A stretch of DNA of 64,000 bases from Pseudoalteromonas lipolytica (GCF_001306915.1 NZ_LJTC01000009.1:113717-177716), one strand, 5' to 3'. Positions 1 to 8,465 are shown, counted from the first letter of the stretch. The notes: generated from the sequence alone by a model not told the origin. Numbers and translations: made by a program.

Positions 1-3000
1 AATTTTTCTTGCCTGGTGGCCTTGCCATGATGCTCACCCCACTTTCAAGTAGATCATCACTGGTCAATTCAAGGTAAGCACTACCGCCACCAAACACTTT
101 TGGGAATAACTCCCCAAAGTCTGTATTTACTTGTTCAAAGGTCGCCTTGAAACGATTTTTTGTTTCTCGGTCGATTTTTTGAATCGCCCCTTCAAGGGTA
201 TTTAATGCTTGTGTTAAGTCATCAAGCTGCTGATTTAAATAATCGCTGCGCTGTTTAGCCTGCTCAAACTCATCTATTGCCGCTAAGTTCACCGCGCCAA
301 GTTCATTTAATGCTTGCGTGGTTTTTGTAAGCCTCGTTTGCATGCTATTTAAATTGGCATTGTCAGGCAGTTCTTCAAGTACTGTTTTTAAATTTTGTTC
401 CAGTTCTTCAAGTGGCTCTAACGCAGCTTGCGCCTTCACGATTAAACTTTGCTCATCCAGAGCCAGTGCTTGCAACTGCTCTTGTAACGTCACCAACTCA
501 GATTGCGATGATTTCAGTGCTGTTTGCTTATCAGCAAGCTCCTTTTTAGCTTGACTCAAGGCCGCTTGCAAGTTTTTCAGCTCAACGTCACTTTGTTGAT
601 GCTTTTCAAGTAATAGCATAATCTGCTCTGCTACTTCTTCAAGCGGGATCACTAGCTCTTCTAGTTGCTCGTTGAGCTCTAATACAGCTTCACTGGCAGC
701 ACTTTGGGCGGCATTTGCATGCTGAAGTTTGGTTTCGCTAAGTTGACACTCACTGCGAGCTTTTTGTTCAGCCAAATTTGCTTGATGGGCTTGCGTTTTA
801 TATTGCTCAAGCATAGAAGCCACTTGGCGGTAGCGGTTATTTGCCTCAGCTTGTAGGTGTTTTGCTTGCTCTAACTCAGTTTCAAGTTCTAATTGCTGCT
901 CTAACAGTTGCTCAAGTAAACACTGCTGAGTTTGTTGCTGTTGGTCAGCATTTTGCTTTTGCTCAGCCAGTAAGGTTTGACGCTGTTGCAACTTAATAAG
1001 CTGGTTTTGCCACTGGGTTTGCTGCTCTAATAGCATATCGCGTCGAGTGCTGGCAGATGCAATCTGCTGAGCCGCTTGGTGAATTCGCTCTCTGTATTGC
1101 TCTTTATCGGCGGTAAGTGTTTTTTTGTGAGCTAGATGCTCATTTAGCAATTGCTGCTTAGTTTCTAATTGCTCGTTGAGCTCTTCATCTAACTGCTGTG
1201 CATCACTAAGCTGAGCATGCTTTAAAAGCAAAGAATTGTCGGCGTCTTTATTAGCATCGGTATGAAAGTTACGACCATGCATACAGCCTTCTTCATCAAT
1301 CACAGCCAGCCAATATGGATCCGCCAAAATAGCGTCATCAAAACAAGGTTGAAATGCAAAGCGGGCTAATAAGTCAGGGTAAGCACCCGATTCGATATAA
1401 TTAGCTAATGACTCTTTTGGTAACTCATCATCAGCTGCAGGCCAAACACTGTTAGGCTCTTTATGTTGACTGACCTTTAGATGCTCAAGGCCAAGTAGGG
1501 CTTGTTCAATTAGTGGCTCAAAGCCAGAAGCCACCTTTAACTGCGCCAATAGAGAGACACTTTCGCTATCGGTTTGCTCTGATAACACAGAATTAAGCGC
1601 AGCTATGCTGGCTCTATTTTCATTGCTGTGCTGCTGAACCCGCTTTAAATCCTGCTCTAAGTGCTGTTGTTCTTTATCCGCTTGTTCTAGGTTTTGAGTG
1701 AGTTTATTTAGCGCACTTTGTTGCTGCGCAAGCTCCTTCGTCAGTGTTTGAATATGCTGTTGTTGCTCTGTAATTTGCGCTGCAACTGGGGTCGCTTCGA
1801 GTTCACTAATTTCAGCGGCAAGTTGTGTCTGCTGAGACTCAAGTTGCGCAACAGTCTGGGCAAAGTGAGCCTGTTGATTCTTTGCAACATTAATATCACT
1901 GCTATGAGCTTGGCTTTTCTGTAAGGTACTTTGATATTGCTCATTGGCGCTTTGCGTTTGTTGCTGCTGTAGAGCAACTTGCTCTTCAACCTCTGCAACT
2001 TGCTCAGCGCACAGTAAACTTTGCTCAATCGCTTCTTGTAGCTGCTCTTGTAAAATGGCGGCTGAAGCGTGTTGCTCTTCTTGCAACTCTTTATTTTGTA
2101 ACTGCAGTTGTTGCTGTTTGATAAGGTTTTGGCTAAGTGTTTGCTGTTGCTGCTTTAAACTTATCTGTTGCTGTTCTTTGCGGGTTAACTCTGTATGAGT
2201 TTGATGCTGAGCCTGCTGGGCGTCTTGCAGTTTTTGCTGCTCAAGTTGCACCTGATTTTCAAGACTTGCTAAAACATCATCGTGGCCAGAGTGCGCTTCT
2301 CTAAAGAACTGAATTTGCTCTTTAAGTTTATTGATTTGCTCAGCTTTATCGATTTGTTGTTGGTGTAACTTCTGCCACTTTAAAACCGCAATTTGCCCTT
2401 TTAAAGTGCGCTCAGTGGCTTTTAGCTCTCGGTATTTTTTTGCATCGACTGATTGCACTGCAAGCTTATCGAGCTGTGTTTGCAACTCTTGCCTTACATC
2501 AAGCAAACGTTCAAGGTTTTCGCGGGTACTTTTAATGCGGGTTTGCGTTTCACGACGACGCTCTTTATATTTTGAAACCCCCGCTGCTTCTTCTAAAAAA
2601 ACACGTAAATCAGCCGGTTTACTCTCTATTAAACGCGATATCATGCCCTGCTCAATAATCGCATAACTGCGCGGGCCAAGACCTGTGCCTAAAAAGATGT
2701 CGGTAATATCACGCTTACGGCATTTGCTGCCATTTAGAAAATAAATTGACTGGCCATCTCGAGTCACTAAGCGTTTGATCGCCACTTGGTTTCGATCAGC
2801 AAAAGTATTCGGTAAATGACCACTGGTGTTATCAAACACCAACTCAACAGAGGCTTGTGAAATTGGCTTTCGATTAGTTGAGCCGTTAAAAATAACATCG
2901 GTCATGGCATCGCCACGTAAGTTTTTAGCTGAGCTTTCACCTAGCACCCAACGCACTGCATCGATGACATTTGATTTGCCACAGCCGTTCGGGCCGACAA

Positions 3001-3085
3001 CACACGTCATCTGATCAGGGAATGGGATCTTAGTGGGTTCAACAAACGATTTGAAACCCGCTAATTTTATGGTGCTTAAGCGCAT
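1..3085 (-). CDS. smc: Chromosome segregation ATPase SMC (C-terminus beyond window)
   Basis: Condensin-type ATPase that organises and helps segregate the chromosome. The reading frame is open from an ATG at 3085 to the left edge, giving about 1028 residues. The N-terminal head carries the Walker A motif GPNGCGKSN at residues 31-39. A very long glutamine-rich coiled coil follows, interrupted near residues 520-620 by a non-coil segment fitting the hinge. The last visible residues (about 990-1028) read VFGGGSAYLELT and then SIMARPPGKK, the lead-in to the C-terminal ABC signature and Walker B of SMC proteins, so only roughly the last 100 residues should be missing. The many short frames on the other strand here are shadows of the Gln-rich coil. 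The next gene upstream, the methyltransferase, ends 60 bp away on the same strand. Confidence is high for SMC as opposed to MukB, because the C-terminal head has the SMC pattern. Confidence 0.96.
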   Translation of the reverse strand, partial: MRLSTIKLAGFKSFVEPTKIPFPDQMTCVVGPNGCGKSNVIDAVRWVLGESSAKNLRGDAMTDVIFNGSTNRKPISQASVELVFDNTSGHLPNTFADRNQVAIKRLVTRDGQSIYFLNGSKCRKRDITDIFLGTGLGPRSYAIIEQGMISRLIESKPADLRVFLEEAAGVSKYKERRRETQTRIKSTRENLERLLDVRQELQTQLDKLAVQSVDAKKYRELKATERTLKGQIAVLKWQKLHQQQIDKAEQINKLKEQIQFFREAHSGHDDVLASLENQVQLEQQKLQDAQQAQHQTHTELTRKEQQQISLKQQQQTLSQNLIKQQQLQLQNKELQEEQHASAAILQEQLQEAIEQSLLCAEQVAEVEEQVALQQQQTQSANEQYQSTLQKSQAHSSDINVAKNQQAHFAQTVAQLESQQTQLAAEISELEATPVAAQITEQQQHIQTLTKELAQQQSALNKLTQNLEQADKEQQHLEQDLKRVQQHSNENRASIAALNSVLSEQTDSESVSLLAQLKVASGFEPLIEQALLGLEHLKVSQHKEPNSVWPAADDELPKESLANYIESGAYPDLLARFAFQPCFDDAILADPYWLAVIDEEGCMHGRNFHTDANKDADNSLLLKHAQLSDAQQLDEELNEQLETKQQLLNEHLAHKKTLTADKEQYRERIHQAAQQIASASTRRDMLLEQQTQWQNQLIKLQQRQTLLAEQKQNADQQQQTQQCLLEQLLEQQLELETELEQAKHLQAEANNRYRQVASMLEQYKTQAHQANLAEQKARSECQLSETKLQHANAAQSAASEAVLELNEQLEELVIPLEEVAEQIMLLLEKHQQSDVELKNLQAALSQAKKELADKQTALKSSQSELVTLQEQLQALALDEQSLIVKAQAALEPLEELEQNLKTVLEELPDNANLNSMQTRLTKTTQALNELGAVNLAAIDEFEQAKQRSDYLNQQLDDLTQALNTLEGAIQKIDRETKNRFKATFEQVNTDFGELFPKVFGGGSAYLELTSDDLLESGVSIMARPPGKKN

Positions 3086-3145
3086 CTAATTGTTTTACCG
3101 ATTTTTATTGTTATTCTTCAATTTAACCCATTTTAGGGTAAAAGG

Positions 3146-3877
3146 TTAAGCGTGGCGCTTAAAATTATCTAAAATAATACCCGTTGCCATTGCAACATTA
3201 AGCGATTCTGCTTGGCCATAAGCCGGAATGGTTATTTTATCAGTAACTAAGCTTTCGCAATCAGCACGAATACCATGAGATTCACTGCCCATGAGTAATA
3301 CGGCATCTTGTTTAAGAGCAGTTTTATGGATGTTCTCACCTTCTAAAAATGCGCCATACACAGGAAGGTTTAAACTAGGTAAGTAACTGGTTAAATCAGT
3401 TTGTGAGACACACACGCGAGCAAATGAACCCATGGTTGCGCTAATAGTTTTCGGATTATAAGCATCCGCACTGTCTGCGCTGGTAACAATATGCTTAATG
3501 CCATACCAATCAGCAACACGAATAATCGTGCCCAAATTACCCGGATCCGACACACCGTCAAGGGCTAAAATAAGTCCCGATGTGGGTAATGCTTGCTGAC
3601 TTGGCATATCAACAACAGCAATGGCTGCGTTGTTACTAACAAGCGTACTGGCTTTAGTTAGGCTGTCTTCGTCTGCTTCAATGACTTGATGGGCTGCAAG
3701 CGCTGTTTGATGCGCTGAAATAAATGCAGGAGTCGCAAAAATATGAGCAATACTTAAACCACTGTTTAGTAATTCAAGTACATTTTTTTCGCCTTGTACA
3801 AGGTACTGATTGTATTGCTTACGGTATTTCTTTTGACCTAATGCACGAATTAGTTTCAGTTGGTTTTTTGAAATCAT
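3146..3877 (-). CDS. TrmH/SpoU-family RNA 2'-O-methyltransferase
   Basis: SPOUT-class methyltransferase of 243 residues, expected to methylate a ribose 2'-OH in rRNA or tRNA using S-adenosylmethionine. The N-terminal part (about 1-95) looks like the substrate-binding domain of RlmB/TsnR-type enzymes (VQGEKNVLELLNSG). The C-terminal part holds the three SpoU motifs: NLGTIIRVADWYG (motif 1), LLMGSESHGI (motif 2) and IPAYGQAESLNVAMATG (motif 3), which build the trefoil-knot cofactor site. The ATG start is preceded by GAGG about 6 nt upstream. The exact target base cannot be read from the sequence; RlmB, TrmH and YsgA-type enzymes share these motifs. It precedes smc on the same strand. Confidence 0.9.
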   Translation of the reverse strand: MISKNQLKLIRALGQKKYRKQYNQYLVQGEKNVLELLNSGLSIAHIFATPAFISAHQTALAAHQVIEADEDSLTKASTLVSNNAAIAVVDMPSQQALPTSGLILALDGVSDPGNLGTIIRVADWYGIKHIVTSADSADAYNPKTISATMGSFARVCVSQTDLTSYLPSLNLPVYGAFLEGENIHKTALKQDAVLLMGSESHGIRADCESLVTDKITIPAYGQAESLNVAMATGIILDNFKRHA

Positions 3878-3936
3878 AACAGCCTCATAAAATGATGGTT
3901 TAGTATATCAGATTCTGTACTCGAAAAACCAAGGGG

Positions 3937-3978
3937 AAAGTGCCAATTGCTTATTCAATCAGCACTTTTAAGAGACAC
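3937..3978 (-). terminator. Possible hairpin terminator after yqcA
   Basis: AAAGTGC and GCACTTT arms enclose a second ATTG/CAAT pairing about 17 nt past the yqcA stop on the minus strand. The run after the stem is CCCCTT rather than a clean T tract, so termination is only possible. Confidence 0.3.
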
Positions 3979-3994
3979 TTGCCAATAAGAGGCA

Positions 3995-4441
3995 TTAACT
4001 AATTTTCGTCAGCCACTCATTTAACCATGGCTCAGTAACAGGCCAAGGCTCAAAATCTTCACAGGCATCAATTTCTAAACGATGACCAACAGGTTTTGCC
4101 TGTAAATCGCGAAACAGCTCATCAAAACTGCGACCTGCACCACAAAACGTATCGCCATAACTACGATCGCCCATAGCAATAATGCCGTATTGCTTGCCTG
4201 TTAACAGTGGGAATTGATCATTTAATTGGCTATATAAAGCGATTAAGTTATCAGGAATATCGCCCTGACCCGTCGTTGAAGTGATCACTAAAATATGTGA
4301 CGCAGCCAGCATGTCATCAACCGTGGCATTTTCAACTAATTGCGCTTGATGCTCAGACTTTTCAATGACTTCAATAACTTGTTCGCTTAAACGCTCAGCA
4401 CCGCCGTAAACACTGCCGACAAAAATACTAATGGTTGCCAT
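3995..4441 (-). CDS. yqcA: Flavodoxin-family protein YqcA
   Basis: Short-chain flavodoxin-like FMN protein of 148 residues, with the FMN phosphate loop near the N-terminus (FVGSVYGGAERLSE) and the second flavin loop at TSTTGQGDIPDN. In E. coli the homologue lies beside truC and yqcC, and the same order is seen here. I chose the ATG at 4441 because AAGGA sits 7 nt upstream; an in-frame extension to 4471 would add ten basic residues and overlap truC further without a visible ribosome binding site. The start lies inside the 3' end of truC, so the two are translationally linked. The electron-transfer partner is unknown; some family members have been linked to tRNA modification or biotin metabolism (MioC). 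Confidence 0.88.
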   Translation of the reverse strand: MATISIFVGSVYGGAERLSEQVIEVIEKSEHQAQLVENATVDDMLAASHILVITSTTGQGDIPDNLIALYSQLNDQFPLLTGKQYGIIAMGDRSYGDTFCGAGRSFDELFRDLQAKPVGHRLEIDACEDFEPWPVTEPWLNEWLTKIS

Positions 4442-5210
4442 AATAATCCTTTTCTTCTGTTGGCCAGCCAAGTTGCTGGCAAATCGTTAACATTGCATCG
4501 CCTAAAGGCGCTCTAATTGTTATTGGTTGCTTGCTATAAGGGTGCACAAACTTTAATTCAGAGGCAAATAACATTAACCGACGAAGCTGAAAATGCTCTC
4601 TAAAAAATTGATTATGCTGATTATCACCATGATTTACATCACCAATAATTGGCAATGATAAATGTTTTAAATGACGGCGTATTTGATGTTTGCGGCCAGT
4701 TTTTGGAAAACACTCCACCAACGAGTAACGAACTGTTGGGTATTTACCAATTGGAATAGGCAAGCTTGCTTGGTGCAAACAATGAAATTGCGTTTGTGCT
4801 TCTTGCGGTGCTTTATTTTGATCAGCAAACTTGTCGGCGATTTTATCAAGCTCTTCTTTTAAAGGTTTATCTAAGAAGATTGATTCGTTTAAAAAGCCTC
4901 TTACTAAAGCTAAATAACGCTTTTCAATTTGCCCATCAATAAATAACTGATTCATATCACGGGCTGCTTCTGAACTTAACGCAAACAGTAATACGCCTGA
5001 GGTTGGTCTATCTAACCGATGTACAGGAAACACGTGTTGACCAATTTGGTCACGCAGCATTTGCATCGCAAATTGGGTTTCGTGTTTGTCTAAAAACGAA
5101 CGGTGAACCAATAAACCAGATGGTTTATCAATCGCAATGTAATTTTCATCGCGGTACAGAATCGTTAACTCATCAAATTGTGGCTTAACAATCTCTTGCA
5201 TCTTAGTCAT
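4428..5210 (-). CDS. truC: tRNA pseudouridine(65) synthase TruC
   Basis: RluA-family pseudouridine synthase of 260 residues that converts U65 of some tRNAs to pseudouridine. The catalytic motif HRLDRPTSGVLLFAL (aspartate in HRLD) is near residues 60-75, preceded by the family motif IAIDKPSGLLVHRS. The later GRKHQIRRHLKHL and IIGDVNHGD motifs are also present. The ATG at 5210 overlaps the yqcC stop (TGATGACTAA), indicating coupling. A GTG one codon upstream and an ATG at 5201 are alternatives. The 3' end overlaps yqcA by 14 bp, so yqcC-truC-yqcA form one operon, as in E. coli. Confidence 0.93.
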   Translation of the reverse strand: MTKMQEIVKPQFDELTILYRDENYIAIDKPSGLLVHRSFLDKHETQFAMQMLRDQIGQHVFPVHRLDRPTSGVLLFALSSEAARDMNQLFIDGQIEKRYLALVRGFLNESIFLDKPLKEELDKIADKFADQNKAPQEAQTQFHCLHQASLPIPIGKYPTVRYSLVECFPKTGRKHQIRRHLKHLSLPIIGDVNHGDNQHNQFFREHFQLRRLMLFASELKFVHPYSKQPITIRAPLGDAMLTICQQLGWPTEEKDYYGNH

Positions 5211-5517
5211 CACTCAAAAGTTGATCGAGTTTTTGTAAAACGTTAATCACATCATTACCGCCGCTGTGTTGTGCCAGCATCATTTCAGCCATAGGCGCAA
5301 TTGCAAAATTACGGGGTAAAGGCTGGGCATGTGCAATGAGGGTATGCATTTTTTCAAGAAAAACAAATTGCAGCCATTGCTCAAAAGCCATGGTGTCATG
5401 ACAAAACGGTACACTAGAATTGAGTGCACTTGGGTCAATCGGTGTTGTTTGCCAAAGTGAATGGCGTTGTAATGTGGATTCTAATTCGCGCAGCAGCGCC
5501 AAAGTCTGTTGATGCAT
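5203..5517 (-). CDS. yqcC: YqcC family protein (DUF446)
   Basis: Small all-helical protein of 104 residues with no known activity. The DUF446 pattern is visible: LLRELESTLQRHSLW near the N-terminus, then CHDTMAFEQWLQFVFLEKM in the middle and PLPRNFAIAPMAEMML towards the end. The ATG at 5517 matches the family length; an extension to 5739 would run over the divergent gene's coding sequence and is rejected. It is first in the yqcC-truC-yqcA operon. A minus-strand -10-like TATACT lies at 5545-5550. Confidence 0.88.
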   Translation of the reverse strand: MHQQTLALLRELESTLQRHSLWQTTPIDPSALNSSVPFCHDTMAFEQWLQFVFLEKMHTLIAHAQPLPRNFAIAPMAEMMLAQHSGGNDVINVLQKLDQLLSDD

Positions 5518-5563
5518 TGTAAAACTCTTAATACCTTTGTGCTTAGTATACCCTGTTCCAAGG

Positions 5564-5584
5564 CGCCATGGTATGGCGTATAAT
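5564..5584. promoter_or_regulatory. Promoter for DUF3549 gene with palindrome CGCCAT-GGT-ATGGCG
   Basis: A consensus -10 hexamer TATAAT lies at 5579-5584, 40 bp before the rightward start codon. Directly before it, at 5564-5578, is a perfect inverted repeat CGCCAT/ATGGCG with a 3-base centre. It fills the rightward spacer and lies at about the -35 position for a leftward -10 (TATACT, 5545-5550) of yqcC. It could be an operator for both genes; the regulator is unknown. Confidence 0.45.
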
Positions 5585-5623
5585 TCGCGGCTGATATAGA
5601 TTAAATACGGTAATTGAGATTTT

Positions 5624-6652
5624 ATGACTGAGCAGATCGCCACCTTAGGGCAACTTCTGGATGCAGCAGGTACCACTTGGCGTGCCTTCGATATTGGCAG
5701 ACACATCACGAAATTAGACAAAAAACAATTTCTTGCCATTGAAGAAACAAAAATCCCTTACCCTTACCCGCTTGCAGGTCATGCTTGGCTTGCTATTCAA
5801 TTTTGGGATGTAAAAGCGTCTAAAGAACCTTATGTATGGTTTTTAAAATTCCCACTAGATGAGCAAAGCCGTCTTGTAAGCGCAAGCCGTGATCACTTCG
5901 CAAATATGGTAATTGAAGCGCTTGGTACAGAAATTACCGGTGAAAATGCCGAAGGCAAATTAGACAACAACCCGTATGTATTTACGCCAAACGCCAACAA
6001 GCTAGCAGCATTTAATGCACAGGTTAAATGTTTACTTAAACAAAGTGCTTCACAGTATTACGAATATGCGCAGCTGTATTTCTCAGGCAAACTAGGATTT
6101 GATAATTGGCAAAGTGTTGCAGTACAAGGTATTGCAGACTTTGCGATGCGTTTAGATAACGACAACAATTTAGCAAATCTACAAGCCGCTTGGGGGCAAT
6201 TACCAGTCGAAGTATTACAGCCGCTAAGTGCAATGCTTGAACATGTTGCAATCGAACCCGTGTTTGCAGAGCAATTGTTAGCCTATGGTTTAAACGCCAT
6301 AGAAAATAAAGACGACATCGCCCTTGTAGCAGCCCTCAGAAGCTTATCAAAAACACCAGCGCAAGGCTTAACTGCACAACTGGTTGATGCTGTATTACGC
6401 TCTGATATGAACACCCAGTCAGATGTACTATTAACGATTGCAGGGCGTTGTTTTAGCACGCTTGAAGACCCAGAACGCTTACATGTGTTTATGGATTGCT
6501 GTGCACACCACACTGAAATTGAACAACTGTTTGTGAGTATTTTCACCGATTTAGTTGCAATTCCTAGTATTCGCCCTCACCTACTAGGTTTATTAAGAAA
6601 AGAAAATCGTAGCGAAACACTCGCTCGAGCAATTGGAAGGTTATTCTCGTAA
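5624..6652 (+). CDS. DUF3549 family protein
   Basis: Protein of 342 residues of a gammaproteobacterial family without assigned function. The N-terminus TLGQLLDAAGTTWRAFDIGR, followed by conserved aromatic-rich stretches (PYPYPLAGHAWLAIQFWDVK and EPYVWFLKFPLDEQ), is what I recognise. The rest is mostly helical, with no signal peptide or membrane segment. The stop is immediately followed by the start of the DUF3301 gene, so the two form an operon; they are also neighbours in other marine gammaproteobacteria as I recall. The promoter is described at 5564-5584. Function unknown. Confidence 0.8.
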   Translation: MTEQIATLGQLLDAAGTTWRAFDIGRHITKLDKKQFLAIEETKIPYPYPLAGHAWLAIQFWDVKASKEPYVWFLKFPLDEQSRLVSASRDHFANMVIEALGTEITGENAEGKLDNNPYVFTPNANKLAAFNAQVKCLLKQSASQYYEYAQLYFSGKLGFDNWQSVAVQGIADFAMRLDNDNNLANLQAAWGQLPVEVLQPLSAMLEHVAIEPVFAEQLLAYGLNAIENKDDIALVAALRSLSKTPAQGLTAQLVDAVLRSDMNTQSDVLLTIAGRCFSTLEDPERLHVFMDCCAHHTEIEQLFVSIFTDLVAIPSIRPHLLGLLRKENRSETLARAIGRLFS

Positions 6653-6952
6653 ATGGCAGGCTTGTGGACACTTATCATCATTGGCAGCATCATCTACTTT
6701 TTTTGGTTAAACAGAAAAGTAGCCGAAGCAGCTAATCTTCATGCACAAAGACAAATTGAGCAATTAAATGTGCAATTGATGAGTGTTGCTTGCAATAAAC
6801 GCCGACTTGGTATTTTAAAAAGCGGCAAACCAGGTATCAAAAGCGAATTTATTTTTGAGTTTTCAAGTGATGGACAAAACGTGTATCAAGGCGTTTTGAT
6901 CATGGAAAATGAATTACTTAAAAGTGTCGTAATACCGCCACATAAGATTTAA
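6653..6952 (+). CDS. DUF3301 small membrane protein
   Basis: Protein of 99 residues with one N-terminal membrane helix (LWTLIIIGSIIYFFWL, residues 4-19), followed by a charged helix and a compact beta-rich tail (FIFEFSSDGQNVYQGVLIM). This is the DUF3301 layout: an inner-membrane anchor with a cytoplasmic or periplasmic domain of unknown function. The start codon abuts the DUF3549 stop with no gap. The stop is immediately followed by the heptamer array at 6953. Confidence 0.8.
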   Translation: MAGLWTLIIIGSIIYFFWLNRKVAEAANLHAQRQIEQLNVQLMSVACNKRRLGILKSGKPGIKSEFIFEFSSDGQNVYQGVLIMENELLKSVVIPPHKI

Positions 6953-7022
6953 GTTGCGAGTTGCGAGTTGCGAGTTGCGAGTTGCGAGTTGCGAGTTGCG
7001 AGTTGCGAGTTGCGAGTTGCGA
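6953..7022. repeat. Heptamer tandem array, 10 x GTTGCGA
   Basis: Ten perfect head-to-tail copies of GTTGCGA start at the base after the DUF3301 stop codon, and a broken copy GTTATACAAG follows. The array is intergenic, between the DUF3301 stop and the 3' end of csrB. A 7-bp unit in an array of this purity suggests slippage; unit number may vary between strains. Confidence 0.95.
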
Positions 7023-7063
7023 GTTATACAAGAATAATTGCAAGTGCGAGAAGTGCAACCTCC

Positions 7064-7096
7064 AGAAAGAACTAAGGCGTAGCTAATAGCCACGCC
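7064..7096 (-). terminator. Intrinsic terminator of csrB
   Basis: On the minus strand an 8-bp stem GGCGTGGC/GCTACGCC (one G-U pair) with loop TATTA is followed by TTAGTTCTTTCT. Confidence 0.75.
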
Positions 7097-7469
7097 CCAA
7101 TCTTGCTACTTCCATGATTAAGTATCCTTACTTATGCCGAAGCTGCCTTTTTATCTTTCCCCTGAACGGGTATACATCCGATACACCCACCATGCTACTT
7201 CATGTAACATTTAACACATCCTAGTGCCGTCCTCTTGCCGTCAATGGCTATCCACTTCGTTTTCCAAACGCTCCTTTAGCTTCCTGCTAAAATCATCCTT
7301 TGGTCAGTCCTTTTCAATCGCTCCGCGATTGTACTGCATCCTGGCAGCGTCCTCGTTCTTCCTTGCTTCCCTAGCTCTTGTCCCTTTGCTTCCTGCTAAG
7401 CATCTTGCTTTGTTGCCATAATCCTAATCCTTGGCATCAGTTCATTCATTGAACCTGCGTCTTCTTGAC
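7064..7469 (-). ncRNA. csrB: CsrB-type regulatory RNA (CsrA-sequestering)
   Basis: Read on the minus strand, this 400-nt non-coding stretch contains about 21 GGA motifs, many as AGGA, CAGGATG or AGCAGGAAGC within or between short hairpins (GCCA..TGGC, CTGCCAGGATGCAG, AATCGCGGAGCGATT, TAGCAGGAAGCTA). That is the architecture of CsrB/CsrC RNAs, which titrate the translational regulator CsrA. It ends in a hairpin GGCGTGGC/GCTACGCC (7076-7096) followed by a U-rich run, so transcription is leftward. The probable 5' end is near 7469 (GTCAAGAAG), with a TTAATCAT -10-like box just upstream. Synteny supports the call: in E. coli csrB lies between yqcC and syd, and both flank this locus. No convincing protein is encoded on either strand. 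The exact 5' end is inferred. Confidence 0.88.
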
Positions 7470-7627
7470 ATGATTAAGTTTAGAGAAATGCGGATATCTT
7501 GGTAGGCATAAAAAGTAATTTTTTCTAAGTCACAAAAATGACAAAAACAATAAATCCTTTAAAATCATTACAATAAGCAATTATAGGTACAAATTTAAAG
7601 GCATTAAACTGATAAAACGCACAGCAA

Positions 7628-7645
7628 TGTGAGACTTATCGCACA
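7628..7645. promoter_or_regulatory. Possible UvrY/VarA (GacA-type) box upstream of csrB
   Basis: TGTGAG-N6-CGCACA sits inside a longer perfect inverted repeat AGCAATGTG/CACATTGCT (7623-7650). It resembles the GacA-type box TGTRAG-N6-CTTACA. It lies about 160-175 bp upstream of the inferred csrB start, similar to where UvrY acts on E. coli csrB as I recall. No T tract follows on either strand, which argues against it simply being the terminator of the acetyltransferase gene ending at 7671. Confidence 0.5.
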
Positions 7646-7670
7646 TTGCTATTTCCAAAACGTCCTTTGC

Positions 7671-8318
7671 TTAATTTGCAGCTTTGAACATCAAGTCACC
7701 TTCAACTTGGTTAAAGCTCAAGGCTTTGAACACCTCAAACCCTTCAGAGCTAAAGAATTCACGCTGTTCAGAGCGGGTAACAAATACAGCTAAACCACCT
7801 GCTTGATTGCTTGACTCAACTAAATCATCAAGCCCTCGTAGCAGATATCTGCCTAAACCTTGCCCCTGAAAATGTGGGTCAACGGCTATAAAGGCTAAAA
7901 ACAGATAATGGCCTTTGCTTGAAAGCGCTTCACGAATAGTGCGCTCTTTTTCTATAAGCTGATTGGTTTGCAAGTAACCCGCACTGAGCATCAGTTTTAA
8001 GCGCCAATGCCAGTATCGCTCAGCTTGTAGTTCACTTGCCGAATCAAATACACAGGCAATGGCTTTTAATCTACTTTGTGAGTAAAGACCTATTAGAGGC
8101 TGTTTTTCTTGCCAGAAACTTGCTAGCTCTTCACGTACTAAAGCACGTAATTTAGTTTCATATTTACTTGGGTTATCTTGTTGAAAACCTAATACATTCT
8201 GAAGAACGGGATCATCATGATAGGCTTGATAAATAAGGCTTGCGGCAGTGCTGATATCTTCAGCACTCAGGTATTGCACACTTAAGGTTTCGGGTTCAGC
8301 AACTGTCAAAATACTCAT
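7671..8318 (-). CDS. GNAT family N-acetyltransferase
   Basis: Acetyltransferase of 215 residues of the GNAT fold. The acetyl-CoA pyrophosphate-binding motif A is clear near residue 145: FIAVDPHFQGQGLGRYLL, followed by a beta strand and helix (GLAVFVTRSEQREFFSSEGFEV) typical of motif B. The N-terminal 80 residues are divergent and give no hint of substrate. It is transcribed leftward towards csrB, whose promoter and possible UvrY box lie between them. There is no operon partner, and the target (small molecule, peptide or protein) is unknown. Confidence 0.87.
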   Translation of the reverse strand: MSILTVAEPETLSVQYLSAEDISTAASLIYQAYHDDPVLQNVLGFQQDNPSKYETKLRALVREELASFWQEKQPLIGLYSQSRLKAIACVFDSASELQAERYWHWRLKLMLSAGYLQTNQLIEKERTIREALSSKGHYLFLAFIAVDPHFQGQGLGRYLLRGLDDLVESSNQAGGLAVFVTRSEQREFFSSEGFEVFKALSFNQVEGDLMFKAAN

Positions 8319-8465
8319 CCTTTTATTTGTTTTATTATTTTCGTACTAGACTATAAGGTATATACCCAACGGTGATTAAAGACAAATTCAGCGTAAGTTA
8401 AACTGCGGTTCATCATCATTAAGTTCAAGCAGTAATAATTATCGCCATACACAAGGAGCAGAACT

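Noticed and set aside
318..3014. Several plus-strand frames of 60-110 codons, Ser/Cys-rich
   Set aside because: They are antisense shadows of the glutamine-rich SMC coiled coil, have no ribosome binding sites and no family resemblance.
5203..5739. 178-residue version of YqcC
   Set aside because: The extension would overlap the divergent DUF3549 gene and its promoter; the 104-residue form matches the family length.
6953..7022. CRISPR array
   Set aside because: The units are 7 bp, contiguous and without spacers; the same applies to 39693-39748. No cas genes are present.
7224..7421. 65-codon frame on the plus strand
   Set aside because: It lies wholly within the csrB RNA region on the opposite strand and reads as low-complexity Ser/Phe/Leu sequence.
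7623..7650. Intrinsic terminator of the GNAT gene
   Set aside because: The stem has no T tract on the minus strand; it fits a regulator-binding palindrome upstream of csrB better.
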